The translations under genes were made by a program, and so were the position numbers. A stretch of 64,000 nucleotides of DNA from Heracleum sosnowskyi (taxonomy: Eukaryota > Streptophyta > Magnoliopsida > Apiales > Apiaceae), in contig CM061243.1 of assembly GCA_030848705.1 (NCBI GenBank), positions 101,058,436-101,122,435 of the forward strand. Reading direction: 5' to 3'. Of the stretch, positions 9,788-21,595 are shown piece by piece; within the stretch, counting starts at the first letter, position 1, and each line of letters opens with the position of its first letter. A model generated the notes under the pieces. It ran no database searches, was not told where the DNA came from, and saw nothing but the letters and a program-made list of their open reading frames with translations.

Positions 9788-11290
9788 TTACTTGACTTCT
9801 TCAATATCAGGTACTGTCCTGAGATAATCAATCAGCAGCTTTCTCTCAGCTCGATCTAGTTCAGCAATCATATCCTTCTTCGGCTCCTTCAATTCTGGTT
9901 CATCTTCACCAATTTGATAAATGGCAGCCCTTAAAGAATAGATGCTGTTCTTGTTCATTTCATTGCCAAGTCTGATATAAAAAGCCTTATCAGACTCTAG
10001 ATTGAACTCTAGAACTTTCTTATTTAGTGCAGTCCTGAATCTAGCACTATTTTTCTTCATTTCCACCAACTTTCCAGTATGATCCCTATACTTTGGAATG
10101 TAGACACTTGATACTCCTCCTCCAAGCATAGCTTTAGATCTCAGCATCTTTTCTCTCAACACTTGAGCAACATCATGAGTAAATCTATTTTTGACTTTTA
10201 AAAGATAAAGTACATACTCCAGTTCTTTCCATGATTTGAGATTAACATCAGATTCTCCAACTTTATAAACTCTTCCATCACTCATGAAGTATAACAAAAA
10301 CTGCTTCTTCAATATTCTGTGAAAAATCAACTGAACAGATTCTAACTTATCAAGATTTTCTTGCATAACCCCAATACCAGGTTCTGCCAGTGAAAAGTTA
10401 TCTTGAGATCTGTTATTTGTTCTTCTCTCTCTGTGTGATCCCAGTCCAGATTTATCAAAAGCTTCTTTTCCCAATACAGTTCTGGTTTCTGAGAAATTCA
10501 CAGCTTCAAGCTTTAAGTCTTCAAGAATTTTAGGTTTGCTGAATCCTGGAAGTAGTGTAGATTTCTGTACAACTTGAGCAACGTCAGAGGTTGTCATAAC
10601 TTTGGTAATAACATCAACTTGAGCAGCGTCAGAGGTTGATTTAGCTAATCTTGTTTCAACTTGAGCAATGTCAGAGGTTGAATAATTCTTCTTTTTCAGG
10701 TTAGGCTCTTCAATCATCATGCCTTTACCTTTATCAGCATTTGAACCACTAGGCCTCCTTGAGTACTGTAAACTCTGATCAGAGTTTACATTCTCTTTGA
10801 TAACAATTCCTTTTTCTTTTCTCCTTGGAGCCTTGATAACCTTCTGTTTGTAGATTCCAGCTTCAACATCTTTCCTGTGTTCTTCAGCAAGCATTTGCTC
10901 TTCAGCTTGGATATCTTCAATTGTAATACCTTTTCCATGTTCTGCCATAAACATCTTAGCAGCAATTTCCTCATCAGTAGATGGCTTATCAGAGATTATC
11001 AAACTTTTATATCTTGAACCACTGGCAGAGTTTACATGTCCCTTTCCAGAGTTTGATCTTTTATCAGAGTTTGATCTTCTTGAAAGTAATCTTCTATCAT
11101 CATTTGATCTTAAGCTCTTTCCATCTCCTCCCTTGTTTCCACCATCATTATCATCATCCCTCCGTCTCAGAGTTTGAGTGTCTTTGCATTTGTCACTTGG
11201 TACACTCTCCCTCTTTTTGACATCATCAGAAAGTAGTACTGATGTCAACAACTCAATTGCAGTAGAAATTGATGTCAGTTGGGCAAACAT
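9788..11290 (-). pseudogene. SIRE third ORF, C-terminal part (frame-shifted)
   Basis: 500 open codons continue the third ORF after a 1-nt-scale frameshift near 11285-11310 (the upstream segment ends at a TGA at 11275). The sequence is hydrophilic, rich in Lys, Ser and Asp, with low-complexity basic/acidic stretches (RRDDDNDGGNKGGDGK). The motif TSDxAQV occurs three times (SDIAQV, SDAAQV, SDVAQV) with a fourth DVAQV further on. A more conserved-looking C-terminal module follows (LESVQLIFHRILKKQFLLYF, ELEYVLYLLKVKNRFTHD). No enzyme motif, signal peptide or clear membrane segment is visible. The third ORF of SIRE elements has been called env-like, but nothing here supports a membrane-fusion role. 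Confidence 0.65.
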
Positions 11291-12039
11291 AGCAGCTCTT
11301 TGGAAGACTTTGTCACAAAATCTGCAGCTCTTTCATTGGAAAAGATAGTATCCTTGCTTGACCAATTTGAGAAGTACATATCTTGATAATATGCAGTAGT
11401 AGCTCTGTTGACTTCTCTTTCTTCTTCAGAGTTTGCTTGAATATCAGACAGCTCTACTTGTATATCAGGATTGGAATGAGCAGGACTAGCTTCAGCATTG
11501 TCATCCTCTGCTTCATTCTCTGTAAGAACATTTTCTGCCATTCTTTCAGGATCATTAGAGTGTGCAGTATGACTAAACTCTGCTTGTTGAACAATCTCAA
11601 CAACAGATTGTTGTAGAGCTTCAAGAACAAGAACATCCTCAGAGTTTGCAACAAACTCTGCTTCAAAAGGAACATTCTCTGTTGCATCCTTGTCAGCAAC
11701 ATCAGGATTTGCAGCAACAGTTTCTGTAGCTTTAGCAGCTAAAGTCTGATCAACTTCCTCACCTTTCTCAAGGTCAAGAGAAATAATTTCAGTGTGAGAA
11801 GCCATAGATTCTTCAAGTTGAACAGTATCTTGATCAGCTTCCAAACCCTCTGTGAAATGTTCAGAGTTGATAGAGAGGTTTGCTTCAACATCCATATTAG
11901 CCTCCTGAACAATATTTTCAGGAGCTTCATCTGCAATCTCAACATTTGCTCTATCCTCTGTGGGCATAGGAGCATCATTTGCAGCTTCCTCAACTACATC
12001 ATCAGACTTTGATGTAGGAGCTTCATCTTGAAGAATAGT
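11275..12039 (-). pseudogene. SIRE third ORF, middle acidic part
   Basis: Read on the - strand from 12039, this resumes in frame directly after the Athila-like insertion. It is a very acidic, Glu/Asp/Ala/Asn-rich linker (EAANDAPMPTEDRANVEIAD and similar) with no recognised domain. Residues encoded between 12156 and 12040 belong to the inserted LTR and are not part of the SIRE protein. The segment ends at a frameshift into the C-terminal part. Confidence 0.65.
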
Positions 12040-13389
12040 TGTTGCGTAAAATATAGATGTGCAAGTGTACACAATCGCAAACAAGTAATATAGTAGTGAA
12101 TACCAGATATCGTTCCTCAAGGACTGTATATTTGTATTAATTGCAAGCAGTATCAAACAATTCGGTTATCGAACACAAAAGTTGATTGATGGTTTTATAA
12201 CTAAACTAATTATAACAACTAAACTAACCAACTAAATTATACTAGCAAAGAGAGTCTTATGAGATTCAGATATGAGAAGATAAGTCAGGATAATTACTTC
12301 CCCCTAACACATGAGAATCGGTAAAAGAGTCGCGTAGCACTATAGCAATCCACAGTTCACTAGCTAGAATTCAATGGTCATAGGTTTCTCTCGAAATCAC
12401 TATGATATAATTCGTATCAAGTAAACTAACATATGTCTATGCCAATTTACTCCTCAGAATACAATTAAGTACCAATTCTCAAAGCTATGCATGGTCACAA
12501 TATATGTCTATACCGTAACAATATTATAATCAGAAGATATAAGCATGCACCATTCAAGTTTTATGTCAATTAATTATAACTCTCTCGATATTATAATTAA
12601 CTCGTTAACCCACTAAAGTTGATCAGACAATAGCAAGTATTAGCATGAAAAACACTTGAATGAATAAACCGTAGAACCACATACAATACTCTTTAACAAA
12701 ACACCAATAACCACATGCTAGGGTTCCATAAAAATCCCAACTTTATACAATTAGTTCATAATATAGATCTCAAAACAATCCAAAGATAACCAACACATAT
12801 TCATAAGAAGAGATATAAAAAGATTAGAGAAAACAAAGCCAATTGAATGTCTTCAATGGTTGAATTCTTCTTCGTTGATGGCTTCTCCTCCTCCCTTGTG
12901 CGGCTACTTCTCTCTTGATTTTGTGTCTCTCTCCCTATATTAGGTCTGATCTATATCTAATAATCTATAATAAAAGTGTTTTTAATTATTTAATACAAAA
13001 TACAAGGAGTTTCCCAATCAGAATTGAATTCCAATAATAGAAATTCGTAACTGACTGGTGGGCTCTGTTTCTGGACTGATACGGCTGGACTATGATATCA
13101 AGACCACTTTTGAAATAAATCTCTTCTCATAAGCTTTCCGTGGGCTGTTGAATCGTCTGAATCGGACTTATGGAACTCCAGTTATGGCCCAAACAGTGTA
13201 AACTGCGCAAGAGGGTCATCAAATCCGAATTTTAATCAAATAAATCTCCAACTCTTTCCTTTTAAGCTCCAAAACTTCCTTTATTAAAACTCCTTGATAC
13301 CTACAATAAAACATTATAATTTATTAAATAAAAATCCAAATTAATACAAAATAACTTAAAATATAGGGACAAAATTAGGATAAAGCTCA
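12040..13389 (-). repeat. Athila-like 3' LTR
   Basis: 1350 bp, TG...CA, equal in length to the 17353-18702 copy. Visible differences are G/A near 12077 and two adjacent changes near 12332. Confidence 0.93.
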
Positions 13390-15750
13390 CGCTTATCACA
13401 TCCCCACACTTAGCATTTTGCACGTCCTCGGGCAAAGAAGAAAGAAAAATACTAAATCCTAACTAACTAATACCACTTCCGTAGGTGATCACGGTTGCAT
13501 TTGGCATATGCAACAAGCCCTTTAAACCCCTAGGCAGCCCTAGTGGACGAGTAAGGTCTCGTGAGGGTTTATAGTAAATCTACCCACAAAATCTTATTTG
13601 GGTTGACTGCCAAGTCTCAAACATGAAACATATCATAGCACACCACACATGCAAACTTAACCATGTAATAGCTCTTAGATGTCATATAATGCAATTCCTC
13701 AACTTTACACACCAACACAACTATTCAAGTATGCGCACATAGTCTAAAAGACTAAAATATATCATGAATAACATCAAAGTCTCAATCAACAAGATAATAG
13801 CATGCTTTAGATGGAAAAATAACCTCACAAACACTCAAAGCACACAAGTGTTTAGGTGTAACTGTATCACTCAAGTTCAATCAAATACACATGTGCTACC
13901 ATAAGCTTGCTTGTCCACCAAAATCTCTAGACTTCGTGTTCGTATAAATCAAAAGGTCTTTGTCATGGTTGTAACGAGTCTTAGGTGAGGGGTAGGAAAA
14001 TGAAAAGGCTGCAGTTGGCTAAACTTGACAACTAATAGAGCATAATGTTCATATACACTTGAAGCACTCAATATGAAACTATCTTGAGATATCATCCCAC
14101 ATAAAGATATAAAACCCGTAAATTTCACATTATAAGAACCAATGAACACACACTCTTTTTTTTTTTTCCCAATAGATAGATCTTTCTTTTTTTCACTTTT
14201 TTTTTCAATTTCTTTTTTTGTTTTCTCTATTTTTTTCTTGATATTTTGTTTTTGACCTTTGTGACTCTGTTTGAGGTGTCACAAACAAGAAGTAGCCAAA
14301 CCAATTCAAATCCCACCAAAATTCACACATTAACAAAGATATCCCCACACTTAATATTTTACCAATCTCAAGTATATATCACAATGCTCTACTAGTCAAT
14401 CAAGACAAGAAGAAATTAATAAGCTCAAGATTTAGATGGTGATATACAAAGAAAAAAAATATAGGCTCAAGGGGGTTCACTAAGGATTATATTTTCAGGG
14501 TACTGTTTGGGACAATACGGTTAATCCTAGTGCCTTTATCACTTTTACACAATACACGATATCAATATACACACGACCTGGTTTAAAGCAAGTTCTAGAG
14601 CAACATGTACAATGACGAATAGCTCACCACAAAAAAAAATAGATTGATAAAGAGATGTATCAATCGCAAATTCAGGCTCAAGATCTCACAAGGTGATAGC
14701 ATGCTAAACTCATCAAAATTGACAATGACGTACATTCAAGTTTTGAAATTTCGCAAGCACATACAAGACATCATCATGTATAACGTATTTTACGCCAAGG
14801 AAACAAATACATGACACTCGCAAAATAAGTCTACATGATGTGTACTTATCCTTATTAACATGCTATTTTGACAAGGCAATCAATTTTTTTAATTTTTTAT
14901 TATTTTTTTTTTTTGTGTTTTTTCTATTTTTCTATTATCCTAAAAAAAACTAACAAAATAAAAAGAAAAAAAATCCTAATTTTTATTTTTTTATGTTGGA
15001 AACCCCTCCCCACACTTAAGCGGTTCATTGTCCCCAATGAATAATAATAATAAATATACATTAAACTAACAAGATTCTAAAAAAAATACAAAAATAAAAA
15101 TAAATAAATAATATATATATACAAAGAAAGGTTCAAAGTACTCCCCTTATGCCGCGTGAAGTGCCTCTTTAAATAATGTGGAGAACAAAGGCTTCTAAAA
15201 ACAAAACTCATTCTGTCGTTACCATTTATAAGTAAGCAGCCTCTACTTTTAACAAATCGCATGAGATGCCCAAGTGGTTGGATGGGTGTCATTAAGGTCA
15301 AAGTGCACGCACAGGTCAGGGGTTCAATTCCCTTGGCCAACATTTCCACTAATTTTTTGGAGAAAAAGGCCAGCAGTTGAAGCAGGCAGAATTGCACCGC
15401 CAACTTCAAATTCTGCACGGGGGTGCGCCAGTAACAGGGATTCCCGCACCGTGGGAAGTTTAAATTGCACCACGGGAAATTAAACACAAACAGCGAAATT
15501 GACACCGTGGGGATAATATTACTCCCTGTGAAGAATTCTTGTAGCTCCAAAACTGAAATTCTCACACATAAGCAAGTGAATTCACACCTTCAAATTTCCA
15601 GATTTTTTATTGTGTCTTCCTAATTCTTTGCTGAAAATTTTCGTACCCTCAAATTTATTACAGTTTTCTCTGAAACACACAATAAGAATGGGTTGCCTCC
15701 CAAGAAGCGCTTTTGTTTAACGTCTTTGGCTAGACGTGAGGCTAATCTTT
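13390..15750 (-). other. Athila-like internal non-coding region
   Basis: No convincing gene. It holds the polypurine region at 13390-13410, long T-rich tracts (14157-14260 and 14884-15000 on the + strand) and a conserved-looking stretch near 15690-15740 (GGGTTGCCTCCCAAGAAGCG), a sequence I associate with Athila-type elements. A region with tRNA-like A and B boxes lies at about 15261-15340. Confidence 0.6.
15262..15345 (+). repeat. Possible tRNA-derived SINE head (A and B box)
   Basis: TGCCCAAGTGGTTGG (15267-15281) resembles a pol III A box and GGTTCAATTCC (15321-15331) a B box, about 39 nt apart, in an order and spacing usual for tRNA-derived SINEs. I could not find a clean 3' tail or TSD, and it does not fold as a full tRNA by inspection. 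Confidence 0.3.
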
Positions 15751-17319
15751 TCACTTCACAATTTCACACCGTGGTATAAAATTCCACATTACATCTTCCA
15801 GTGGCCATTTAATAATTTTTCTTGGAGCCACGTCTTTGATGACAAATTTCAGCTTTCGTTGCCCATCAAAATTTCCCGTGATATGATACCCACAGCACAT
15901 TTGCTTACCTAAAGAATAGATAATATCCTGAATATTTGAAATCGTCCACTCACGATCCGAATTCTGCTTTTGTAGAACCTCCAAAAAGGATTCTTCTTTA
16001 TCAGGTGCTAAATCTACTGAGATAATAATGGACGAAGTTGGAGATGTCGACCTTCTCCATTGCTCAAAAGAACTCACTGCAGTGTCCACTAACAAGATCT
16101 CCATGCCCAGAGAGCAATTAATATCATGAAAATTTGACATAGGTCGTCCAATACCTATCTTACTCTTTTTTAGAACCTCAAATGAATTTTCTTTCTTGTC
16201 TAGAGGTAACTCTGCTGATATGATGATAGAACATGTTGGAGACGAGTTTGAATAAACCTCTTGAGAATGACAAGACATCAATTTAAGTTCCAAATCAGGT
16301 GGTTCTTCAATAGCTGCTTTTGGATGATTTATTTTTGTAGACATAACTTCCAGTGACTCGAAACAATGCATTGTCTCTGTATCTTGTGAATTAACCTCCA
16401 ACAAAGTTAGATTCTCCTCTTCATTATTTTCATGTCCAAAATCTAAAATCATGGGCTGCTCCAAAGGATCTTCATAAGAATTGTGCTCTAATTTATCAGA
16501 AACTAGAACATCCTCTACATATACTGTTGAAGAGTCCACTACATATCCTTCCTGATCTGATGTTGTTTGAGAGACCTCCACCTCTTTTTCACTTTCAGCA
16601 AACACACCTTCAGAATGCTCAATCTGAACTTCTTCACAATTTTCAGCATCACATGGTAGAGAACCTAGCGTTTGATTTCTCATCTCATCGGCTAGATCCC
16701 CAACTTGATTCCCTAAGTTCCTCAACGAATCTGTTTGACTTTGGATAACATCAAAGTTTTCTATAGCCTTCTTCAACAAAGTTTTTAGAGAACTATATTC
16801 ATCTTCTTGTTCAGGCTCTTGCTGTTGAGGTTGCTGAAAATATGAATAATTAGAGTCCATTAATGAAGTTCCAAGATAAGCTCCTTCATTGCCCCATGAA
16901 TAATTCGGAGGTTGACTCCATGACTGATTGCAAGAATTGGAATATGGATCACTCTAATTTTGATTACCAACAAAGCAAATAGAGTCTGGATTGGAAGGAC
17001 AATAGTCATAAGTATGAGCACCGCAACAATAAACACACGAAACTCTATCAGCTTGGCTTCGTGGTGGACTTGATGGTTTCCACATAGGCTGATTCATACC
17101 CATGCTCAAATTCTTTACCATCTCTGACACTGAAGATAATCTACCCTGCAGAGAAATAAATTCTTGATCTCGTGTAGCACACTCTTCCTCATAGACCATA
17201 TCCATGGCTTGTGGAAAATACATAACTCTATGTTGTTGACCTGACAAACAACTAGAATTATCCACATAAGCACACGAAAACAAACCAAACTGCAAGATGA
17301 TTAACTTCGCAATTAACAA
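15751..17319 (-). pseudogene. Athila-like Gag C-terminus fused to a lineage-specific ORF
   Basis: The frame runs from 17319 to 15751 on the - strand with one in-frame TAG at 16951-16953. Before the stop is an Athila-type Gag zinc-binding segment (CVYCCGAHTYDYCPSNP, then VGNQN). After it come SWSQPPNYSWG and a glutamine-rich stretch, then SLRNLGNQVGDLADEM, which corresponds to the well-conserved end of Athila Gag. The rest (about 290 residues) is acidic and unrecognised, with an internal duplication: SIIIS...LPLDKKENSFEVL near residues 208-257 of the post-stop part and SIIIS...LAPDKEESFLEVL near 274-323. It ends VMWNFIPRCEIVK. No polymerase domain follows. The post-stop part opens with an ATG at 16860. 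Confidence 0.65.
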
Positions 17320-17328
17320 CTAAAACAG

Positions 17329-17346
17329 TCCCCGGCAGCGGCGCCA
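17329..17346 (-). other. Primer-binding site (tRNA-Asp type) of Athila-like element
   Basis: The - strand reads TGGCGCCGCTGCCGGGGA, six bases inside the 5' LTR. This PBS class is typical of Athila and sets the element's orientation. Confidence 0.8.
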
Positions 17347-17352
17347 AAAACT

Positions 17353-18702
17353 TGTTGCGTAAAATATAGATGTGCAAGTGTACACAATCACAAACAAGTA
17401 ATATAGTAGTGAATACCAGATATCGTTCCTCAAGGACTGTATATTTGTATTAATTGCAAGCAGTATCAAACAATTCGGTTATCGAACACAAAAGTTGATT
17501 GATGGTTTTATAACTAAACTAATTATAACAACTAAACTAACCAACTAAATTATACTAGCAAAGAGAGTCTTATGAGATTCAGATATGAGAAGATAAGTCA
17601 GGATAATTACTTCCCCCTAACACATGAGAATCGGTAAAAGAGTCACTTAGCACTATAGCAATCCACAGTTCACTAGCTAGAATTCAATGGTCATAGGTTT
17701 CTCTCGAAATCACTATGATATAATTCGTATCAAGTAAACTAACATATGTCTATGCCAATTTACTCCTCAGAATACAATTAAGTACCAATTCTCAAAGCTA
17801 TGCATGGTCACAATATATGTCTATACCGTAACAATATTATAATCAGAAGATATAAGCATGCACCATTCAAGTTTTATGTCAATTAATTATAACTCTCTCG
17901 ATATTATAATTAACTCGTTAACCCACTAAAGTTGATCAGACAATAGCAAGTATTAGCATGAAAAACACTTGAATGAATAAACCGTAGAACCACATACAAT
18001 ACTCTTTAACAAAACACCAATAACCACATGCTAGGGTTCCATAAAAATCCCAACTTTATACAATTAGTTCATAATATAGATCTCAAAACAATCCAAAGAT
18101 AACCAACACATATTCATAAGAAGAGATATAAAAAGATTAGAGAAAACAAAGCCAATTGAATGTCTTCAATGGTTGAATTCTTCTTCGTTGATGGCTTCTC
18201 CTCCTCCCTTGTGCGGCTACTTCTCTCTTGATTTTGTGTCTCTCTCCCTATATTAGGTCTGATCTATATCTAATAATCTATAATAAAAGTGTTTTTAATT
18301 ATTTAATACAAAATACAAGGAGTTTCCCAATCAGAATTGAATTCCAATAATAGAAATTCGTAACTGACTGGTGGGCTCTGTTTCTGGACTGATACGGCTG
18401 GACTATGATATCAAGACCACTTTTGAAATAAATCTCTTCTCATAAGCTTTCCGTGGGCTGTTGAATCGTCTGAATCGGACTTATGGAACTCCAGTTATGG
18501 CCCAAACAGTGTAAACTGCGCAAGAGGGTCATCAAATCCGAATTTTAATCAAATAAATCTCCAACTCTTTCCTTTTAAGCTCCAAAACTTCCTTTATTAA
18601 AACTCCTTGATACCTACAATAAAACATTATAATTTATTAAATAAAAATCCAAATTAATACAAAATAACTTAAAATATAGGGACAAAATTAGGATAAAGCT
18701 CA
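17353..18702 (-). repeat. Athila-like 5' LTR
   Basis: 1350-bp copy adjacent to the PBS; followed on the + strand by the TSD ATAGT (18703-18707). Confidence 0.93.
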
Positions 18703-18998
18703 ATAGTCTCCATAAAAACTCTGTCCTCAGGAACAGCTTCATCATCTGGAATCTCAAGATCAATATCATCAGCAACAGTTGAAGAGATATTCTCAGCACC
18801 AAACAGATGTGCTGCTACCAATCTTCTTTTTCTCTGATGAAGAGTTTCTTCATCAGTTTCAGTCTCTGCATCAACAGCATCAGCCTTTGCCCTATTGGCT
18901 CTTCTTTTCTTCATTCTTCTCTTCTGAGGCATATCATCAGCATTTGATGCCCCAGCTTCAGTGTTTATGCTGACAGACTTAACAGCCCTTACCTTAGA
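18703..18998 (-). pseudogene. SIRE third ORF, 296-bp island between two insertions
   Basis: This is read on the - strand from 18998 to 18703. It continues the frame of the N-terminal part (42388-43251) once the Tekay-like array is removed, and runs into the segment at 12039 once the Athila-like element is removed. It is basic then acidic in character (PQKRRMKKRRANRAKAD, then DDIDLEIPDDEAVPED). The first base run carries the TTAGA duplication and the last the ATAGT duplication. It is not an independent gene. Confidence 0.8.
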
Positions 18999-19356
18999 TG
19001 TAATAACCCAAATTTTTGGTAAAATTTAAAACTTTTCTTATTATGATTAAGTGCATCAGTGAATAGTGAATTTGGTGGATGAATAGTGATTTTGAGGGTT
19101 AAGAAATTTTTTCATGTCACCTATGTACGAGACGTAGTGTGGATATTCCAAAGTCATATTAGTGATCTACGGAGTAAATAAGTGAATGCAAAGACGATCG
19201 GAATTCAGAAATTCCAAATTTTATTTTGGTATAGTATTTGACCGGACAGCGAATTATATATTATTATATTCAAGAAATGAGATATTAAAATTGAGGATTT
19301 AATATTTTGGAATTTTATTATTTTATTAAAGTCGATTTAAGGATTCGATTGTTGAA

Positions 19357-19382
19357 GTGAATAGTGAAAAGTTACTATTCAC
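19357..19382. repeat. Perfect 9-bp inverted repeat (hairpin) in Tekay-like LTR
   Basis: GTGAATAGT, an 8-nt loop, then ACTATTCAC. The same arm (GTGAATAGTGA) occurs near 19060 and, as GATGAATAGTGA, near 19079. It is repeated at +9362 and +18724. Confidence 0.8.
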
Positions 19383-21380
19383 TGCGAGAATCGCGTAGAG
19401 TTTTATTCGCTCTTTTTGGAAAATATTTCGAATCGTTTCAAGAGAAACAAGGCAACATTTACAGGATTAAATATAGACATGGAAGTAAGATGTAACAAAA
19501 TTAATTCGAGGGATGCAACATTTGGATCATCCATGTGAAAGGAAACGAATCAGTAAAGTTACTTTATCTGAACCAGTGCATGCTTGACAAGTGTCGCAAG
19601 AAGAAGGCATCAAGGTGATGACTCACCACTTATACAAAAATATCAGTATTCTTATCATTATTAATCAAAACAAAGAAAAAGAAAAGAAGAAAAGCAAGAG
19701 AAAAGCTCTCTCCCTCATTTTCCAGATTTCTGCCCAGCAAGACCAAGCAATGAAGACAAATTCGTAACTTAATATCTACTCATGATAAAGTCACCAAATT
19801 TTAACCATACCTTCTCCACTCCATGGGCAACTTTCGCTCAAAATTGCATGGCCAACAAAGGAGTGTAGCCTAGTCAAATCCCTTCCCCAAGTCGGAGAAC
19901 AGAAACTGTCCTGCTTTTCCAGTTTCGACCACTCACCTTAGAAAGCCAATAAGTCGAGCTTCCAGCATCCCCTGGTGATGAGGTAGGACTCAAAAGAAAG
20001 CCCTTGAAGAGTAGAAGGTGTGGTAAAAACCTCAGAACCAAACTCTTGTTTGTCGATTTTATATGGAGTTTACAAAGTAACGATGAATAGTAACTTGTAT
20101 TTTTTTTGTTTTTGGATATTGAGTTTGTGGCTTTCAAAGGTTGTATTAAGCAAGGATCTAAGGTTACATAAGGAATTTAGCAGCAAGAAAGCTTGGAGAA
20201 GGTATAAATCTTGAAACCCTTGAAGTATTATGGGGTTTATGGATGATTAATGGTGTTATGCATGTTTATAGTCTTAGTTGTTAAGATTGGGCTTTGATTT
20301 AAGTTATAATGAGTTATATGAACGGAAAGGCATTGCTTGGCCTCAGTTCTATGTTATATAAGATGTATGTGTTGTGTGGAGTGATCGATATGCATTTTGA
20401 ATGATTTGAAATTTTGGAATATCCGAGTTATAGCCGTCGTAATGCCCAAATTTTTACCTACTGATTGGTTCCCTGTTTTTCCTCTGTTAGAGCTCGACCC
20501 TTGAGTCCTACTGCCCATGATTGTGTAGTTTATGTTATGAGCTTCATAATGATATGTGGTTCGCCTAATTTGGCCGAACGGTTTAAGAGTTATGCTAGTT
20601 TTAGTAATCGTGGTTCGAGAGGTTTCATCGCAGAAATGTAAGCACTTTGATGCCAAGTCAAAGACCTTTAAGAGTCGAATTAAAATGTGAAACTTTGTGA
20701 TATAATTATAAGGACAGTTAGCAAGACTTGTGCGAAGGTTTCGAGTCAAAAATATTATTTTCCGATTTTATAAAAATAAGGAAGCCCAGGTTGCACAAGT
20801 GAAAACCACTGAAAACGAGACTTAGAAACCAAGGTTCCAAATGGTTAAGTATAACTTAGATTTGAGGATGGATTTCGAACCAAACTTATGATATAAGTAT
20901 TTGACGAATAACATGGACTTAGTGTGACGCTAGAGCGAGCAAGTAATGCCTTGGTTGTGTTTCGCTTACGTGTTTAAGCATTGAGTTATAAGTGGTTTAT
21001 AACCGTGTGTTTTCGTTTGACTTTGTCTAGATTGTCCGGCATCGTCGCGAACCCCTATCACTTCTCGAGCATCAGGCAAGTTTTCAAAACCTATACTACT
21101 GTTGTTGTGATAATAAACTGTTTTCATATATGTTATGTAACTGCGATATATAAATTGCATGCTTGTTTTTGAACTGCTATATATATAGCAATACTTGAGG
21201 ATATGATTTGATGTGGGGCTTATAAGCTAGATATGGGATATCAGTTATAAGCCAGTTTTGTATATAATGTCCTAGGATAAGGGCGGGTGATTTTCTCTAA
21301 CATCAGAAGTAATTATATTTCGGTATATGTTAAAGGTTATTTTCCGATAAAGATATCGGGTACTGTTATTCGAGGATTAA

Positions 21381-21595
21381 TTAAAGTATATTATTTATGA
21401 ATATTCATTTGCGGATTATTGACTTAAAGTATATTATTTATGAATATTCATTTGAGGATTATTGACTTAAAGTATATTATTTATGAATATTCATTTGAGG
21501 ATTATTGACTTAAAGTATATTATTTATGAATATTCATTTGAGAATTATTGACTTAAAGTATATTATTTGTGAATATTCATTTAAGGATTATTTAT
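21381..21595. repeat. 43-bp tandem repeat, five copies, in LTR 1
   Basis: TTAAAGTATATTATT starts at 21381, 21424, 21467, 21510 and 21553. Each unit contains GAATATTCATTTG. The same array is at 30743-30957 and 40105-40319. Downstream to about 21950 the array decays into AATGAATATT...AATATTCATT inverted repeats. Confidence 0.93.

Larger units (their letters stand above)
12040..18702 (-). mobile_element. Athila-like non-autonomous LTR retrotransposon (gag remnant, no pol)
   Basis: LTRs at 12040-13389 and 17353-18702 are 1350 bp each with about three differences, flanked by ATAGT at 12035-12039 and 18703-18707. On the - strand the PBS just inside the 5' LTR matches the tRNA-Asp type used by Athila elements (17329-17346), and the polypurine region before the 3' LTR reads TGTGGGGATGTGATAAGC. 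The 4.0-kb internal region keeps the zinc-finger end of an Athila-type Gag fused to a long unrelated ORF. No protease, RT or integrase is present, so it must rely on proteins made elsewhere. Confidence 0.92.

Noticed and set aside
12040..12156. N-terminal 40 residues of the open frame ending at 11275 on the - strand
   Set aside because: They are encoded by the Athila-like LTR; the SIRE protein enters this segment at 12039.
15262..15345. Functional tRNA gene
   Set aside because: No acceptor stem or cloverleaf could be drawn; only the two promoter-like boxes are present.
15077..15565. 162-codon open frame on the - strand
   Set aside because: It overlaps the tRNA-like boxes and AT-rich tracts, has no recognisable domain and composition unlike the neighbouring Gag-like ORF.
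19874..20749. Open frames of 64-131 codons repeated at +9362 and +18724, which look like a conserved gene family
   Set aside because: They are part of the same LTR copied three times. Their conservation reflects recent duplication, they match no family, and they run on both strands.
21381..21595. Regular 43-bp repeats suggesting a CRISPR-like array
   Set aside because: There is no unique spacer between units; it is a simple tandem repeat in a plant LTR.
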